Source: an uncultured Roseburia sp. (lineage in GTDB: Bacteria > Bacillota > Clostridia > Lachnospirales > Lachnospiraceae). From it: 64,000 nt of DNA. The stretch is from contig UQNW01000006.1 in NCBI GenBank assembly GCA_900542495.1, positions 1 to 64,000 on the forward strand. The letters run 5' to 3'. Positions 1 to 8,697 of the stretch are shown here, piece after piece (the stretch's first letter is position 1; every line of letters starts with the position of its first letter). The translations under genes and the position numbers were made by a program. The notes below the pieces were generated by a model. The model worked only from the letters and a program-made list of their open reading frames with translations. It was not told the DNA's origin and did not search any database.

Positions 1-80
1 GATTGACTACGAAACAACCTGCGATGTTTCAACATGGTGGTGTCGATAACTTCAATTAGGCAGAAAGGGCATGATATTTT

Positions 81-566
81 ATGTTAATGACTTTTGATGA
101 AAGTATCAACGCTTGTAAAAATATTGATGATTGGAAATTTGTAACAAGTTTTTCTGTTGGAGGGTTTGAATGGGCAGGCTTCTCTAAAGAAAATCCTAAT
201 AAACTGATTATTATTTCTTCACAAAAAACTACTATTTTAGATTGTGATAATGGAAAGCTTGAAAATTGTATAGTTGATTATGATGAAGAAGAACTTATTG
301 CATTTTGTGATAAGTTACCGAGTGAAGCAATCTTAATAGCAGGACAGTACGGAGGAAAATTTCCAGAGGTAACAAATCAAGAAGAACAGATTATTATACA
401 AGAAACAACGGAATATATTAGAACTGTAACTTTTATTTCCAATCAAAATAAGAAAACAAAAATTTTTGAAAGTTATGGTCTTTATATTTGCGGATTTAGT
501 TATAATGGCGATTATTTTATGATTGCTGATGATGGCGGTATTATAGTCTTGAAAAGATGTTGTTAG
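81..566 (+). CDS. Hypothetical protein, possible immunity protein
   Basis: I do not recognise this 161-residue protein. It is acidic, rich in Asp/Glu and Ile, has no signal peptide or membrane segment, and looks like a compact soluble alpha/beta protein. The start could be codon 1 or the Met at codon 3; a purine-rich stretch (agaaaggg) lies upstream. Two open frames running in from the window edge end at base 49 and base 59, just before this gene, so it probably sits directly behind another gene that is cut off. A small acidic orphan right behind a larger gene is a layout often seen for immunity proteins of polymorphic toxins, but the upstream gene is not visible, so this is inference only. 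The local base composition is more A+T-rich than the glycolytic genes that follow. Confidence 0.6.
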   Translation: MLMTFDESINACKNIDDWKFVTSFSVGGFEWAGFSKENPNKLIIISSQKTTILDCDNGKLENCIVDYDEEELIAFCDKLPSEAILIAGQYGGKFPEVTNQEEQIIIQETTEYIRTVTFISNQNKKTKIFESYGLYICGFSYNGDYFMIADDGGIIVLKRCC

Positions 567-621
567 CTTCCAGTTTATAGCAGTAATTCATTCTATAACC
601 AGGAGTTCCATAACGTTAATT

Positions 622-828
622 GCAGTTTTTGTGGTGCGGTTCATGACGTTGACCGGGCATGTATAAGTGTCCTCTCACAAGTCATGCGTAACGTAAATGA
701 AAGAAAAACGGTATAAACATAATATTTCGTTTATACCGTTTTTCTTTTTCATTACATATAAAATCACGACTTGTGAAAGGACGCTTATAGCTGCCCTTCA
801 ACCCCTGAGAAAGCACCACAAAATCTGC
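622..828. repeat. Long-hairpin repeat family A, copy 1 (divergent)
   Basis: The 290-base gap between the first gene and gpmI is almost filled by one long imperfect inverted repeat. The outer arms are gcagtttttgtggtgc (622-637) and gcaccacaaaatctgc (813-828). An inner pair is cacaagtc (676-683) against gacttgtg (768-775). A central, nearly perfect stem (about 696-718 against 729-753) carries a cggtataaac core. Outer arms, the cacaagtc stem and the central-stem layout match copies at 20589-20812 and 21915-22145, but the core sequence differs. This looks like a MITE-like or structured-RNA repeat. The central stem with its T-run could also terminate transcription. Confidence 0.65.
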
Positions 829-855
829 AACACTGCGTCCTTTAAACTCTGGGTG

Positions 856-2394
856 TTATTTCACCAATAATGATTTTCCAGTCATCTCAGCCGGCTGCTC
901 CATACCCATTAATTCAATGAGTGTAGGAATGATATCAGCTAAGCATCCGTTCTCTCTTAACTTATAAGAAGGATCTGCATTTACTAAAATAAATGGTACA
1001 GGATTTGTTGTATGAGCAGTGAATGGTGCACCTGTCTCGTAATCTACCAGCTGCTCTGCGTTACCGTGGTCAGCACAGATAAATAACTGTCCATCAACTT
1101 CTTTGATCGCATCGACTGCTTTTCCAACGCATGTATCTACTGTCTCGACTGCTTTAATTGCAGCTTCTAAGATTCCTGTATGACCAACCATATCAGGGTT
1201 TGCAAAATTGATCACGATCACATCATATTTTTCAGAACGGATCGCTGCACATAATTTATCGCAAACTTCCGGTGCGCTCATCTCTGGCTGTAAATCATAA
1301 GTAGCAACCTTTGGAGATTTTACTAAAATTCTGTCCTCACCTTCGTTTGGTTCTTCTACACCACCGTTAAAGAAGAATGTAACGTGTGCGTATTTCTCTG
1401 TCTCTGCAATTCTTGCCTGTTTTTTGCCATGAGCTGCAAGATATTCACCAAATGTATTTTTCAGTTCTACTTTCTTGAATGCAACTTCTTTATTCGGGAT
1501 TGTTGCATCATATTCTGTAAAGCAGATATAAGTAACATTCTTTCTTGCGTCTCTCTCGAAACCATCAAATTCATCTGCGCAGAATGCTCTTGTGATCTCA
1601 CGGGCACGGTCTGGACGGAAATTGAAGAAAATAACGGTATCGTTATCTTTGATTGTAGCAACTGGCTTACCATTCTCTGTGATAGCAGTTGGAACAAAGA
1701 ATTCATCTGTCACATCTTTTGCATAGGAAGCGTCCATTGCTGCGACTGCGCTCTCTGCCTGTTCTCCCTCACCTGTTGTAAGTACTTTGTATGCTTTTTC
1801 CACACGATCCCATCTGTTATCACGATCCATTGCATAGTAACGTCCGGAGATAGAAGCGATCTTACCTACACCAAGCTCAGCCATTTTTGCTTCTAATTCT
1901 TCAATAAATCCTTTTCCGGAAGTAGGTGCTGTATCACGTCCGTCTAAGAAGCAGTGTACATAAACATTCTTGATTCCTTCTCTCTTAGCAAGCTCTAATA
2001 AACCATAAACATGTGTGATATGGCTGTGAACACCACCGTCAGAAAGAAGTCCGTATAAATGAAGATCAGAATTGTTTTTCTTCACATTCTCCATTCCATC
2101 TAATAATGCCTGATTTTTAAAGAAATCGCCATCATTGATCTCTTTTGTGATTCTTGTGAGCTCCTGATATACAATTCTTCCTGCGCCCATGTTCATATGT
2201 CCAACTTCAGAGTTACCCATCTGTCCATCCGGAAGACCTACAGCGAGACCGCTGGCATTTCCTTTTACAAACGGATATTCTTTCATTAACTGATCCATGA
2301 CAGGTGTTTTTGCCTGTGCAACAGCGTTTCCGTCTGTTCTGTCATTTAAACCGTATCCATCTAAAATCATTAATACAGTAGGTTTTTTACTCAT
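856..2394 (-). CDS. gpmI: 2,3-bisphosphoglycerate-independent phosphoglycerate mutase
   Basis: The enzyme interconverts 3- and 2-phosphoglycerate in lower glycolysis, in the cytoplasm, using two Mn ions and a phosphoserine intermediate. The 512-residue length is normal for the family. Visible landmarks are the N-terminal metal site LDGYG (Asp12), the phosphorylated Ser62 in GNSEVGH, the DGRDTAP substrate loop, and the C-terminal metal motif DHGNAEQ. The alkaline-phosphatase fold is interrupted by the phosphotransferase domain as usual. An agagagg ribosome site precedes the ATG. It lies on the same strand as gapA, pgk and tpiA but is separated from tpiA by accessory genes, so it probably has its own promoter in the 110-base upstream gap, where I saw no clear consensus. 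Terminator-like repeat A1 lies just downstream. Confidence 0.97.
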   Translation of the reverse strand: MSKKPTVLMILDGYGLNDRTDGNAVAQAKTPVMDQLMKEYPFVKGNASGLAVGLPDGQMGNSEVGHMNMGAGRIVYQELTRITKEINDGDFFKNQALLDGMENVKKNNSDLHLYGLLSDGGVHSHITHVYGLLELAKREGIKNVYVHCFLDGRDTAPTSGKGFIEELEAKMAELGVGKIASISGRYYAMDRDNRWDRVEKAYKVLTTGEGEQAESAVAAMDASYAKDVTDEFFVPTAITENGKPVATIKDNDTVIFFNFRPDRAREITRAFCADEFDGFERDARKNVTYICFTEYDATIPNKEVAFKKVELKNTFGEYLAAHGKKQARIAETEKYAHVTFFFNGGVEEPNEGEDRILVKSPKVATYDLQPEMSAPEVCDKLCAAIRSEKYDVIVINFANPDMVGHTGILEAAIKAVETVDTCVGKAVDAIKEVDGQLFICADHGNAEQLVDYETGAPFTAHTTNPVPFILVNADPSYKLRENGCLADIIPTLIELMGMEQPAEMTGKSLLVK

Positions 2395-2504
2395 GTTCTT
2401 ATCCTCTCTTCTTCTTAAACTTTGAGGTGCCTGTACGACACATATCTCATTTATCTATAGGAAACCATAGATTTAGAATCTGCAGTCACTATTCCAAAAT
2501 TAAA

Positions 2505-4067
2505 TTACCGGTCTTCTCTCAGGTTACCGACAATATCAATCGCGTCTCCCTCATTATCAGCCATACCGATAATATCTGTCCGGCTTGTATCAGAGTCATA
2601 TAAAATCTCTCCTGCAGGATAATCATCCGCATTTTTATGATAAACCACCCCGTCCGCATCAATTCCGATATCTGCGGAAACAGAAGCCAGATATTCATAA
2701 AAATCTGATCGTTCTTCCGGTTCTGTAAGAATCCTTGTTGTAAGATTCTGCTGTATACAAGGGATAAAAGAAAGTTTTACTGTTCCATCCTCTGTAATGG
2801 TAACTTTTGACAATGTTGTATACAATGTTCCGGTAGAAAACCAGAAATTTCCAAGACTATATGCAATTGGAACATCACCCACAAAGGCAGCGCCCTGAAG
2901 CCGGTGCGGATGTCCTCCTATGATCACATCTGCTCCTGCCTGTGCGATCTGTTCTGCCAGATGCCGCTGTGACTGATCCGGATAAAGCATCCCCTCTGTT
3001 CCCCAGTGCACTTCTGCGATCACATAGTCGCTGTTTTGTGCTGCCTCCTCTACTATTTTCAAAAATTTTTCCGGATGTAACGCTTTCAAAACACCCGGTT
3101 CCGTTTCGGTTGCAGCCTTTGTATACTGTTTGGAACGCTCAATCTGTGTTGCCGATACAAAGGCAACTTTACGTCCATTCATCACATAATAAATAATTTT
3201 CGATGCATCTTTGAGATTTCTTCCGGCGCCCGAATAAGGAATGCCCTCCTGATCCAATACATCTAACGTGGAAAGTAATCCTCTTTTCCCATAATCATAG
3301 ACATGATTATTCGCCAGTGTCACTGTGTCGGTTCCAAATATTTCCAACAATTCTGCTTTCTGCGGGTCGGCACGAAATGTGTAAGCTTTGCCGTAAACTG
3401 ATGTTGCCCCTTTTTTATTTGCGTAGGTAAATTCATTATTCATGATCATCACATCTACGCCCTGCATCTGCGCAAGCAAGTCTTCTGAAAAACAATCCCA
3501 CAACCCATCCGGCTGTTCTTTCATATACTCGGTTGTATACCAGTTCTCTGCGAAATTAATATCACCGGCGAATCCAAATACCATTTCCGAGGCAGCCGCT
3601 GTCTGCATCCAATATACGTTTTCCAGTTCATACTGTCCAAATCCACTGTCCCTGCAATATAGCAGCCACAGCACATGGATAGAATTTCCGGTTTCCTCAT
3701 ACCAGACATCTGGGTCATTCCCGCCATCCAGCACATCAAATGCAATGTGTATCACTGCATCCCTGCCATACTGCGCATAAAACCACATCAAAAATGATTC
3801 ATCCACCGTACAGCCTGCAAGCATATCTTTCGGAGCATACTGTAAAATCACAGTAAATGCATCTGTCAGATCCTCAATCTCTATTTTCGGTATATCACTC
3901 TGTTCCAGTGAAACTGACTTTTCCCCAGAACGCATACTCTGTACTGTTGTCTCCCCGATAACTGTATCGGTCACTTTCCGGTCATTCTCACAGCAGATCA
4001 TCCATAAAAAAGCAGCAAATACTGTCACTACAAGTGCATATATAATTTTTCTGCACTTTTCAGACAT
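2505..4067 (-). CDS. CapA-family (PGA_cap) metallophosphatase-like surface protein
   Basis: This 520-residue protein starts with a short basic stretch and one hydrophobic anchor (about residues 9-25), so it is membrane-anchored with the rest outside the cell. From about residue 165 it carries the CapA/PgsA domain: FAGDINF near its start, NNEFTY, ANNHVYDYG, the GGHPH metal-binding motif and the YSLGNFWFS signature. The CapA family has a calcineurin-like phosphoesterase fold; some members act in poly-gamma-glutamate capsule handling, but the substrate of stand-alone clostridial members is mostly unknown. The first 160 residues are a less conserved extracytoplasmic region. There are no pgsB/pgsC neighbours, so a capsule role is not supported here. 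It sits between gpmI and a run of surface-protein genes. Confidence 0.85.
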   Translation of the reverse strand: MSEKCRKIIYALVVTVFAAFLWMICCENDRKVTDTVIGETTVQSMRSGEKSVSLEQSDIPKIEIEDLTDAFTVILQYAPKDMLAGCTVDESFLMWFYAQYGRDAVIHIAFDVLDGGNDPDVWYEETGNSIHVLWLLYCRDSGFGQYELENVYWMQTAAASEMVFGFAGDINFAENWYTTEYMKEQPDGLWDCFSEDLLAQMQGVDVMIMNNEFTYANKKGATSVYGKAYTFRADPQKAELLEIFGTDTVTLANNHVYDYGKRGLLSTLDVLDQEGIPYSGAGRNLKDASKIIYYVMNGRKVAFVSATQIERSKQYTKAATETEPGVLKALHPEKFLKIVEEAAQNSDYVIAEVHWGTEGMLYPDQSQRHLAEQIAQAGADVIIGGHPHRLQGAAFVGDVPIAYSLGNFWFSTGTLYTTLSKVTITEDGTVKLSFIPCIQQNLTTRILTEPEERSDFYEYLASVSADIGIDADGVVYHKNADDYPAGEILYDSDTSRTDIIGMADNEGDAIDIVGNLREDR

Positions 4068-4115
4068 TCTATTTCTCCGTCGTAAAATATTAAAACATTG
4101 TTATTCCTATAGCTA

Positions 4116-4793
4116 CTATCCGCGAAATTGAATCCGCTTTCTTGCGCCGATAGAATTATAACTTATTTGAAACGGGTTTTCTACCATTTCTGATAAAAAA
4201 GGCACGTTTACCACTGTATTTCTCCCTACATACCGTGATAAAACAATATTTCCACCGGACAGGGCGGTTGAATACGCCCATTCCGGAGAAAACTGAACCT
4301 CAAGTGTCTGTACCGCTGATGTATTGTTAATATTAAAAGATACGCTTCCTTGACTGCTTCCATCAGAAGCGTATGTTTCCTTCAAGCTGCCTAACATGCT
4401 TTTTCCGTTATATATAACATCTTTCAGGAAATAATCTTCATCAGCCTTAAACTCTACTGTAATCCGGTCGTTATCTTTTACATATAATTCATCCAGTCCG
4501 GAAGCTCCATTGACTGTATATTCATCATGCAAAGAAGTATTCCCCGGATGTGCCTCTGTAAAATCCTGTGCCTTTTGTGTATCCTCGCCCATATTATCAA
4601 TAACATTGATCTGGTTATAAGTATTTACACCGTCGTACTGTAAATCGCTTATTTTTAGCTGATATGGTTTCTTTTTAAAATTTGCTTTGTAAGTGTGGTT
4701 TCCATCAAATGTGACCTATGCGGCCAGAACAGAGGTTGAAGAAAACAGCAAAAATAAAGCACATAAACCACATATCCATTTTCTATTTTTCAT
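4116..4793 (-). pseudogene. Secreted surface protein with an amber codon right after the signal peptide
   Basis: Reading from the ATG at 4793 gives a textbook signal peptide (basic MKNRK, hydrophobic core, ending SVLAA). The next codon is TAG (4716-4718), and the same frame then runs on for 199 codons to a TAG at 4116. The extracytoplasmic part is acidic, of repeat-poor beta type, with no domain I can name. Its ATG overlaps the stop of the upstream sortase-type protein (ATGAAAAATAG), implying translational coupling. A single CAG-to-TAG change would explain the break. A restart within the downstream part would give a cytosolic product without a signal. The last residues (GARKRIQFRG) look unlike a natural end, so the 3' part may also be truncated. 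Confidence 0.65.
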
Positions 4794-6081
4794 ATAATTC
4801 ACGCTTTCTTACTATGTAAATTACACTTGCCATACATCCTACAATAACCATTGCTGCCATTGTTTTTCCCAGTTGACTTTCTCCGGTCTTTGGTGATAAT
4901 GTATCTTCTGCCTGTATTTCTTCATTTACACTCTGATCTTTAACTGTATTATTTGTTTCTTCTTTTACTGAATTTTCATTCAGTCTACCCGATATATTTT
5001 GTCCAGTTGTATTAGATTCTTCCGGTGTCTGTGGTGTTTCTGGATTTTGTGGCGTTTCCGGAGTCTGTGGTGTTTCTGGAGTCTGTGGTGTTTCTGGTGT
5101 ATTCGGCTGCCCTGGTTCCTCGTTTTTTTGTGTTAAAGCAGCAACTAATATTTGACTTGCATATTCGTTTACTGTATACATATCATTAATTTCAACCGGG
5201 TTTCTTAATACATTAAATTCACTGCCAAAGTAATACCATTTCAGATCATAATTTTTTAAATTATTGTTATATTCAGATAAATCAATCTCATCATTCTGCA
5301 TAGAATATTTTATGTCCAATAATTTTTCCGTTCCATTTTCATCTGATGTATATAACCTGACGATCTTTTTATCGTATTCAGGATATGCATAATTGAACTG
5401 ATCATCATTCATCTTTTGTCCATCTTCACCATGCCATTTTATAAAATTTAACCCGTCTATATCGGCTGGCTGATATAATGTCCCAAGATCTTCAGCTGCT
5501 GTACCTCTCTGTACAGATTTTGTAGTTTTGTTCTCATATTCTCCCGAAATTGGATTCCATTCCTGAAAATGAACAAATACAAGATCTTCTAATACTCCAC
5601 CCTTATAAACATTTACATAAAAATCCTCAAGGTCTTTATAAGTTCCATTGTTCTGTATGAAATAACAATCATATGATTTTCCTGCATTACTTAAGACAAA
5701 TTTTTCTATTACCCATTTTCCTGATGCAGCATCTGCATCATTAACAAATGTGTATTCATACTCTCCTGTTGCATTATTGTATACAAAATCAACATAATGA
5801 GAATATTTCTTACGCTCGTCTGGATTATCAAAGCTATAATGATATGAATTTTTATTTGTTATCCATGCATGCACTGCAGTTGCACCGTCTGCTTTGACGC
5901 TCATTTTTACAGAATCCCCTTCATTAAGCCGTGCGCCTACATCTTGGTCCATAACAACCTGTGTAATCGTAGGTTTTTCATCTGCAAATACATGTGTAAT
6001 TCCGATTATGATAAAAATAAAACAAATCGTAAATGATATGCATAACTTTCTTAAATTCAAATTTTTTAAAATATAAACCAT
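4783..6081 (-). CDS. Cell-wall-anchored surface protein with S-P-K-T-G sorting signal
   Basis: This predicted surface protein has an N-terminal signal peptide with a long hydrophobic core ending near VFADEKP. About 270 extracellular residues of unknown fold follow. A proline-rich spacer of PETPQT repeats then leads to a C-terminal sorting signal, SPKTGE, followed by a hydrophobic span and the basic tail KKRELYEK type. The sorting motif is an LPXTG variant with Ser in place of Leu, a form also present in the amylase of this window. I place the start at 6081, not the earlier in-frame ATG at 6105, because aggag lies 8 bases before the codon at 6081. The stop overlaps the next gene's ATG. The gene lies in a cluster of broken surface genes between tpiA and gpmI. 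Confidence 0.75.
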   Translation of the reverse strand: MVYILKNLNLRKLCISFTICFIFIIIGITHVFADEKPTITQVVMDQDVGARLNEGDSVKMSVKADGATAVHAWITNKNSYHYSFDNPDERKKYSHYVDFVYNNATGEYEYTFVNDADAASGKWVIEKFVLSNAGKSYDCYFIQNNGTYKDLEDFYVNVYKGGVLEDLVFVHFQEWNPISGEYENKTTKSVQRGTAAEDLGTLYQPADIDGLNFIKWHGEDGQKMNDDQFNYAYPEYDKKIVRLYTSDENGTEKLLDIKYSMQNDEIDLSEYNNNLKNYDLKWYYFGSEFNVLRNPVEINDMYTVNEYASQILVAALTQKNEEPGQPNTPETPQTPETPQTPETPQNPETPQTPEESNTTGQNISGRLNENSVKEETNNTVKDQSVNEEIQAEDTLSPKTGESQLGKTMAAMVIVGCMASVIYIVRKRELYEK

Positions 6082-6118
6082 TTTCAATTCTCCTGTCATC
6101 TTCAATAAAAAGGAAATA

Positions 6119-6394
6119 TTATTTTTTTGTGCATAAGCTCCAAATGATCTTTCTTAATCTCTGCAATATATAGATACCTAAAATCAGTAACAATACGTCT
6201 ACCGGGATCATCAGATATGCCATGATATCTGAATTTAATAATTCACGAAAGAAAGTTCCTAAACAATAAATACCTGCCATTGCCACTATATCCGCAATCA
6301 ATTCCCCTGTGGTTAATAAAAACATAATAATTGTGATCCATATATTCTGTTTTTTTCTTTTACTGACATTATTCTGTCTGCTCCCATCCTTCAA
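6119..6394 (-). CDS. Small two-helix membrane protein
   Basis: This is a 91-residue protein with a strongly basic N-terminus (SKRKKQN) and two hydrophobic spans at about residues 18-42 and 58-78, so it is an inner-membrane hairpin protein. I do not recognise a family. The predicted start is TTG at 6394, inside the end of the upstream fragment (stop at 6369). The short overlap suggests translational coupling, but there is no strong ribosome site and a later start is possible. It is followed 37 bases later by the S-P-K-T-G surface protein, so the two may be co-transcribed. It might help secretion or sorting of that protein; this rests on position alone. Confidence 0.5.
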   Translation of the reverse strand: MKDGSRQNNVSKRKKQNIWITIIMFLLTTGELIADIVAMAGIYCLGTFFRELLNSDIMAYLMIPVDVLLLILGIYILQRLRKIIWSLCTKK

Positions 6395-6851
6395 ACGTAT
6401 ATCCGAGTTTTTCCGGATTTGGAAGTGTCACGGTGTTTCCTTCCAGTCCTACGATGTAACGTACCGGACAGGTTGCATCTCCATAATCTAATGTGATCTT
6501 AAAGAAATCTGCTGATATACATGTCATGTTTCCGGATGTATCTTTGCATGCCATATAATACGTTCCAGGCTCTACAACCGTCTGATTACTCTGAGCTGAT
6601 GTACACGGTGTGAAAACCACCTCTGTTTCTTCCGGATTTTGCAATCCAAAATAAATCTCTGTAATTCCGGAGCCTTTATCACTCATGTTCATTGCTACCG
6701 TCTGTGTCTCGGCAACATTATTGGTCGATGTAAAATCAAGTTCCGGGGCAATATCATCTATCCAGTCTGCGTAAAATATCTTGTCCTGTGCCACACTGTC
6801 TTTGTCCATCGGATTACCCTTATCATCTTTCCATGCCAGAAAAGCAGCCAT
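6369..6851 (-). pseudogene. 5'-truncated surface protein with InlB/Flg_new-type repeats
   Basis: The 160 residues read as the middle and end of a secreted protein. They begin with FLAWKDDKG...FYADWID, which resembles the end of a Listeria-Bacteroides (InlB B) repeat (x-F-x-x-W ... Y-A-x-W). A beta domain follows, and the end is another repeat start, TVTLPNPEKLGYTFEGW. There is no signal peptide. The apparent start lies exactly where sequence homologous to an IS4-type transposase begins on the other strand (near 6842-6851), so the 5' part was lost or displaced by that element. Without a start and signal, a functional product is unlikely. The coiled-coil fragment on the far side of the transposase remnant might be the other half of the same gene. 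Confidence 0.6.
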
Positions 6852-7450
6852 TGAAGAAGCTGATTACCTGACAAAGACTGAAAACAAAAAAAACTTTGAA
6901 CCCGAGAAATACAGCAAAAAGTCTTCATTATTCGGCGTGATCGTTTTTGAGAGTGATCAGGATCTTAATCCTAAAACCGCATACCAGTGTTACGATGACA
7001 GATGGCTGCTTGAACTTGTATTTAACCGATACAAAAGTGATGACTGCCTTGACAAGACAAATGTCCAAGGTAATTTCTCTGTTATCGGGTCAGAATTCGT
7101 AAATTTCATCACTACAGTAATGACGTGCCGGATTATCCGTAAAGCCACCAGAGCCGGTCTCCTAAATAAGATGAGCTACGGCGATCTGATGGATGATCTG
7201 TCAAGTGCATGGCGAAAGACCAATGCACCTCAGAAGCCAAAAACAGATGATGGCTGCTGGGTTCATACACTGCAGATTGTTTTTGAAGAACTCGAGGCAC
7301 TCGGTCTTTCAGAACCCGTCCATAAGCCTGAACCAAAGAAGCGGGGACGCAAGAAAAAAGAACCTGAAGTGTCAAAAACCAAACGCTCAAGAGGGCGTCC
7401 AAGAAAGGATGCTAATCAGTCTGTCGGACTTCTATAGTCCGACAGACTGG
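6842..7450 (+). mobile_element. IS4-superfamily (IS1634-like) transposase remnant, C-terminal part
   Basis: From about 6845 to the TAG at 7435-7437 this strand encodes the C-terminal ~195 residues of a DDE transposase. It contains the IS4 signature Y-x2-R-x3-E-x6-K in YDDRWLLELVFNRYK, followed by the conserved VIGSEFVNFI region and a basic tail with AT-hook-like GRKKK and RGRPRKD. The N-terminal half with the two catalytic Asp residues is absent, and the upstream reading frame is antisense surface-protein sequence. The element therefore cannot move by itself. A perfect 14-bp palindrome overlaps its stop codon. Both flanks are truncated surface genes, suggesting insertion followed by deletion. 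Confidence 0.8.
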
Positions 7451-7852
7451 GAATGTTTTATTTAATTTGTCGTAAAGTACCAATACCTGATCCTGGATAT
7501 TTGAAACATCTGTCTGCATTCCATTAAATGATGTGATCAGATTTGAAATAGATGTAACACTGTTCTGGATGTCCTGTGCATTCTGTGTAATAGCATTTGT
7601 GTTGTTTTCGATATTCTGTGTATTTTCATTGATTGTCTGCTGAATGCCATGAACAACTTCATCTTTTAAATATTTTTTAAAATCCGAAAGATCTTTTTTG
7701 TTATGTTCTGCCATTTCTTCCAATGTTTTTTTAATTGCCGCAATCTCCTCATCCGACAACTCTTTATTGCTTGTAAGCTGTTTTATTATTTCTGTCTTTA
7801 ATGATTCAAAACCGATGGCTGTGCTGTCTTTCAGTGAATTTATAAACCCGTT
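7412..7852 (-). pseudogene. Coiled-coil protein fragment cut by the IS remnant
   Basis: The open frame runs from a TAA at 7853-7855 to 7412, with no ATG or GTG in its first 31 codons and only a weak TTG at 7759. It is almost entirely heptad-like: repeated NTQNIENNTNAITQNAQDIQ units and many Glu/Lys/Leu. This indicates a long coiled-coil stalk such as those of surface or phage-tail proteins. Its last ~11 residues (VCRTIEVRQTD) are read from the end of the transposase remnant, so the natural 3' end is lost, and the missing start suggests the 5' end is lost too. It could have belonged to the same surface protein as the InlB-repeat fragment on the other side of the IS. Confidence 0.5.
7417..7449. 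terminator. Perfect palindrome at end of transposase remnant
   Basis: cagtctgtcggact (7417-7430) is followed by the loop tctat and the exact reverse complement agtccgacagactg (7436-7449). The stop codon of the transposase lies in the loop and right arm. It may be the transposase terminator or lie at the terminal end of the original insertion sequence. There is no long T-run on either side. Confidence 0.5.
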
Positions 7853-7914
7853 TTATATTGCTCTGTGAAATTACTTTTTACCGGTAATTAGCACAAACTC
7901 TCTGTGAATTCACC

Positions 7915-8664
7915 TTATTTGTAGTTTACGATCTTGCCGAAATCAGCTTTTAAGCTTGCTCCGCCAACTAAACCACCATCGATGTCTGGCTGTGCAAATA
8001 ATTCTGCTGCATTACCTGCATTTACAGATCCACCGTACTGGATACGAACTTTCTCTGCTGTATCTGTTCCGTAAACTTCTGCGATGCACTCACGGATTGC
8101 TTTACAAACTTCTTCAGCCTGCTCGGTTGTAGCTGTTTTACCTGTACCGATTGCCCAGATTGGCTCGTAAGCGATCACCATGGAAGCAACCTGCTCTGCT
8201 GTTACGTCTTTTAAGTCAGATTTGATCTGTAAACGGATCCAGTCCAGAGTGATTCCCATCTCTCTCTGCTCTAATGTCTCGCCACAGCAAAGGATTGGTG
8301 TAAGTCCTTTTTCGAAAGCTTTCTTTACTTTCTTATTTAATAAAACGTCATCCTCTTTGAAGTAATCACGTCTCTCAGAATGTCCTAATACAACGTATTT
8401 TACACCTGCATCTACTAACATCTCTGCTGAGATTTCTCCGGTATATGCACCTTTCTCTTCGAAGTACATATTCTCTGCTCCAACTGCTACGTTGGTTCCT
8501 TTTACTGCTTCTACAACAGGAACGATGTCGATTGCTGGTACACAGTAAACAACTTCTACATCATCACTGACTACAAGTGGTTTTAACTCTTCTACTAATT
8601 TTACAGCCTGGCTTGGAGTCATGTTCATTTTCCAGTTTCCGGCTACGATTTTCTTTCTTGCCAT
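7915..8664 (-). CDS. tpiA: Triosephosphate isomerase
   Basis: TIM interconverts dihydroxyacetone phosphate and glyceraldehyde 3-phosphate. The 249-residue TIM barrel is full length. The catalytic residues are all in place: Lys12 in GNWKMN, His95 in LGHSERR and Glu167 in [10 protein letters not shown], plus the phosphate-binding GGSVN and GGLVGGASL loops. It lies downstream of pgk on the same strand, with 198 bases between that hold a folded repeat (C1). Despite that gap a gap-pgk-tpi transcript is the normal arrangement in Clostridia. After tpiA the region changes to broken surface genes, where gpmI would usually be expected. Confidence 0.98.
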   Translation of the reverse strand: MARKKIVAGNWKMNMTPSQAVKLVEELKPLVVSDDVEVVYCVPAIDIVPVVEAVKGTNVAVGAENMYFEEKGAYTGEISAEMLVDAGVKYVVLGHSERRDYFKEDDVLLNKKVKKAFEKGLTPILCCGETLEQREMGITLDWIRLQIKSDLKDVTAEQVASMVIAYEPIWAIGTGKTATTEQAEEVCKAIRECIAEVYGTDTAEKVRIQYGGSVNAGNAAELFAQPDIDGGLVGGASLKADFGKIVNYK

Positions 8665-8697
8665 TATATTTTTCCTTCTTTCATGTACTTATATTTT

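Noticed and set aside
1384..1896. 170-codon plus-strand open frame inside gpmI
   Set aside because: It lies wholly antisense to the highly conserved gpmI, is Cys/Phe-rich as expected from reading a biased gene backwards, and has no ribosome site.
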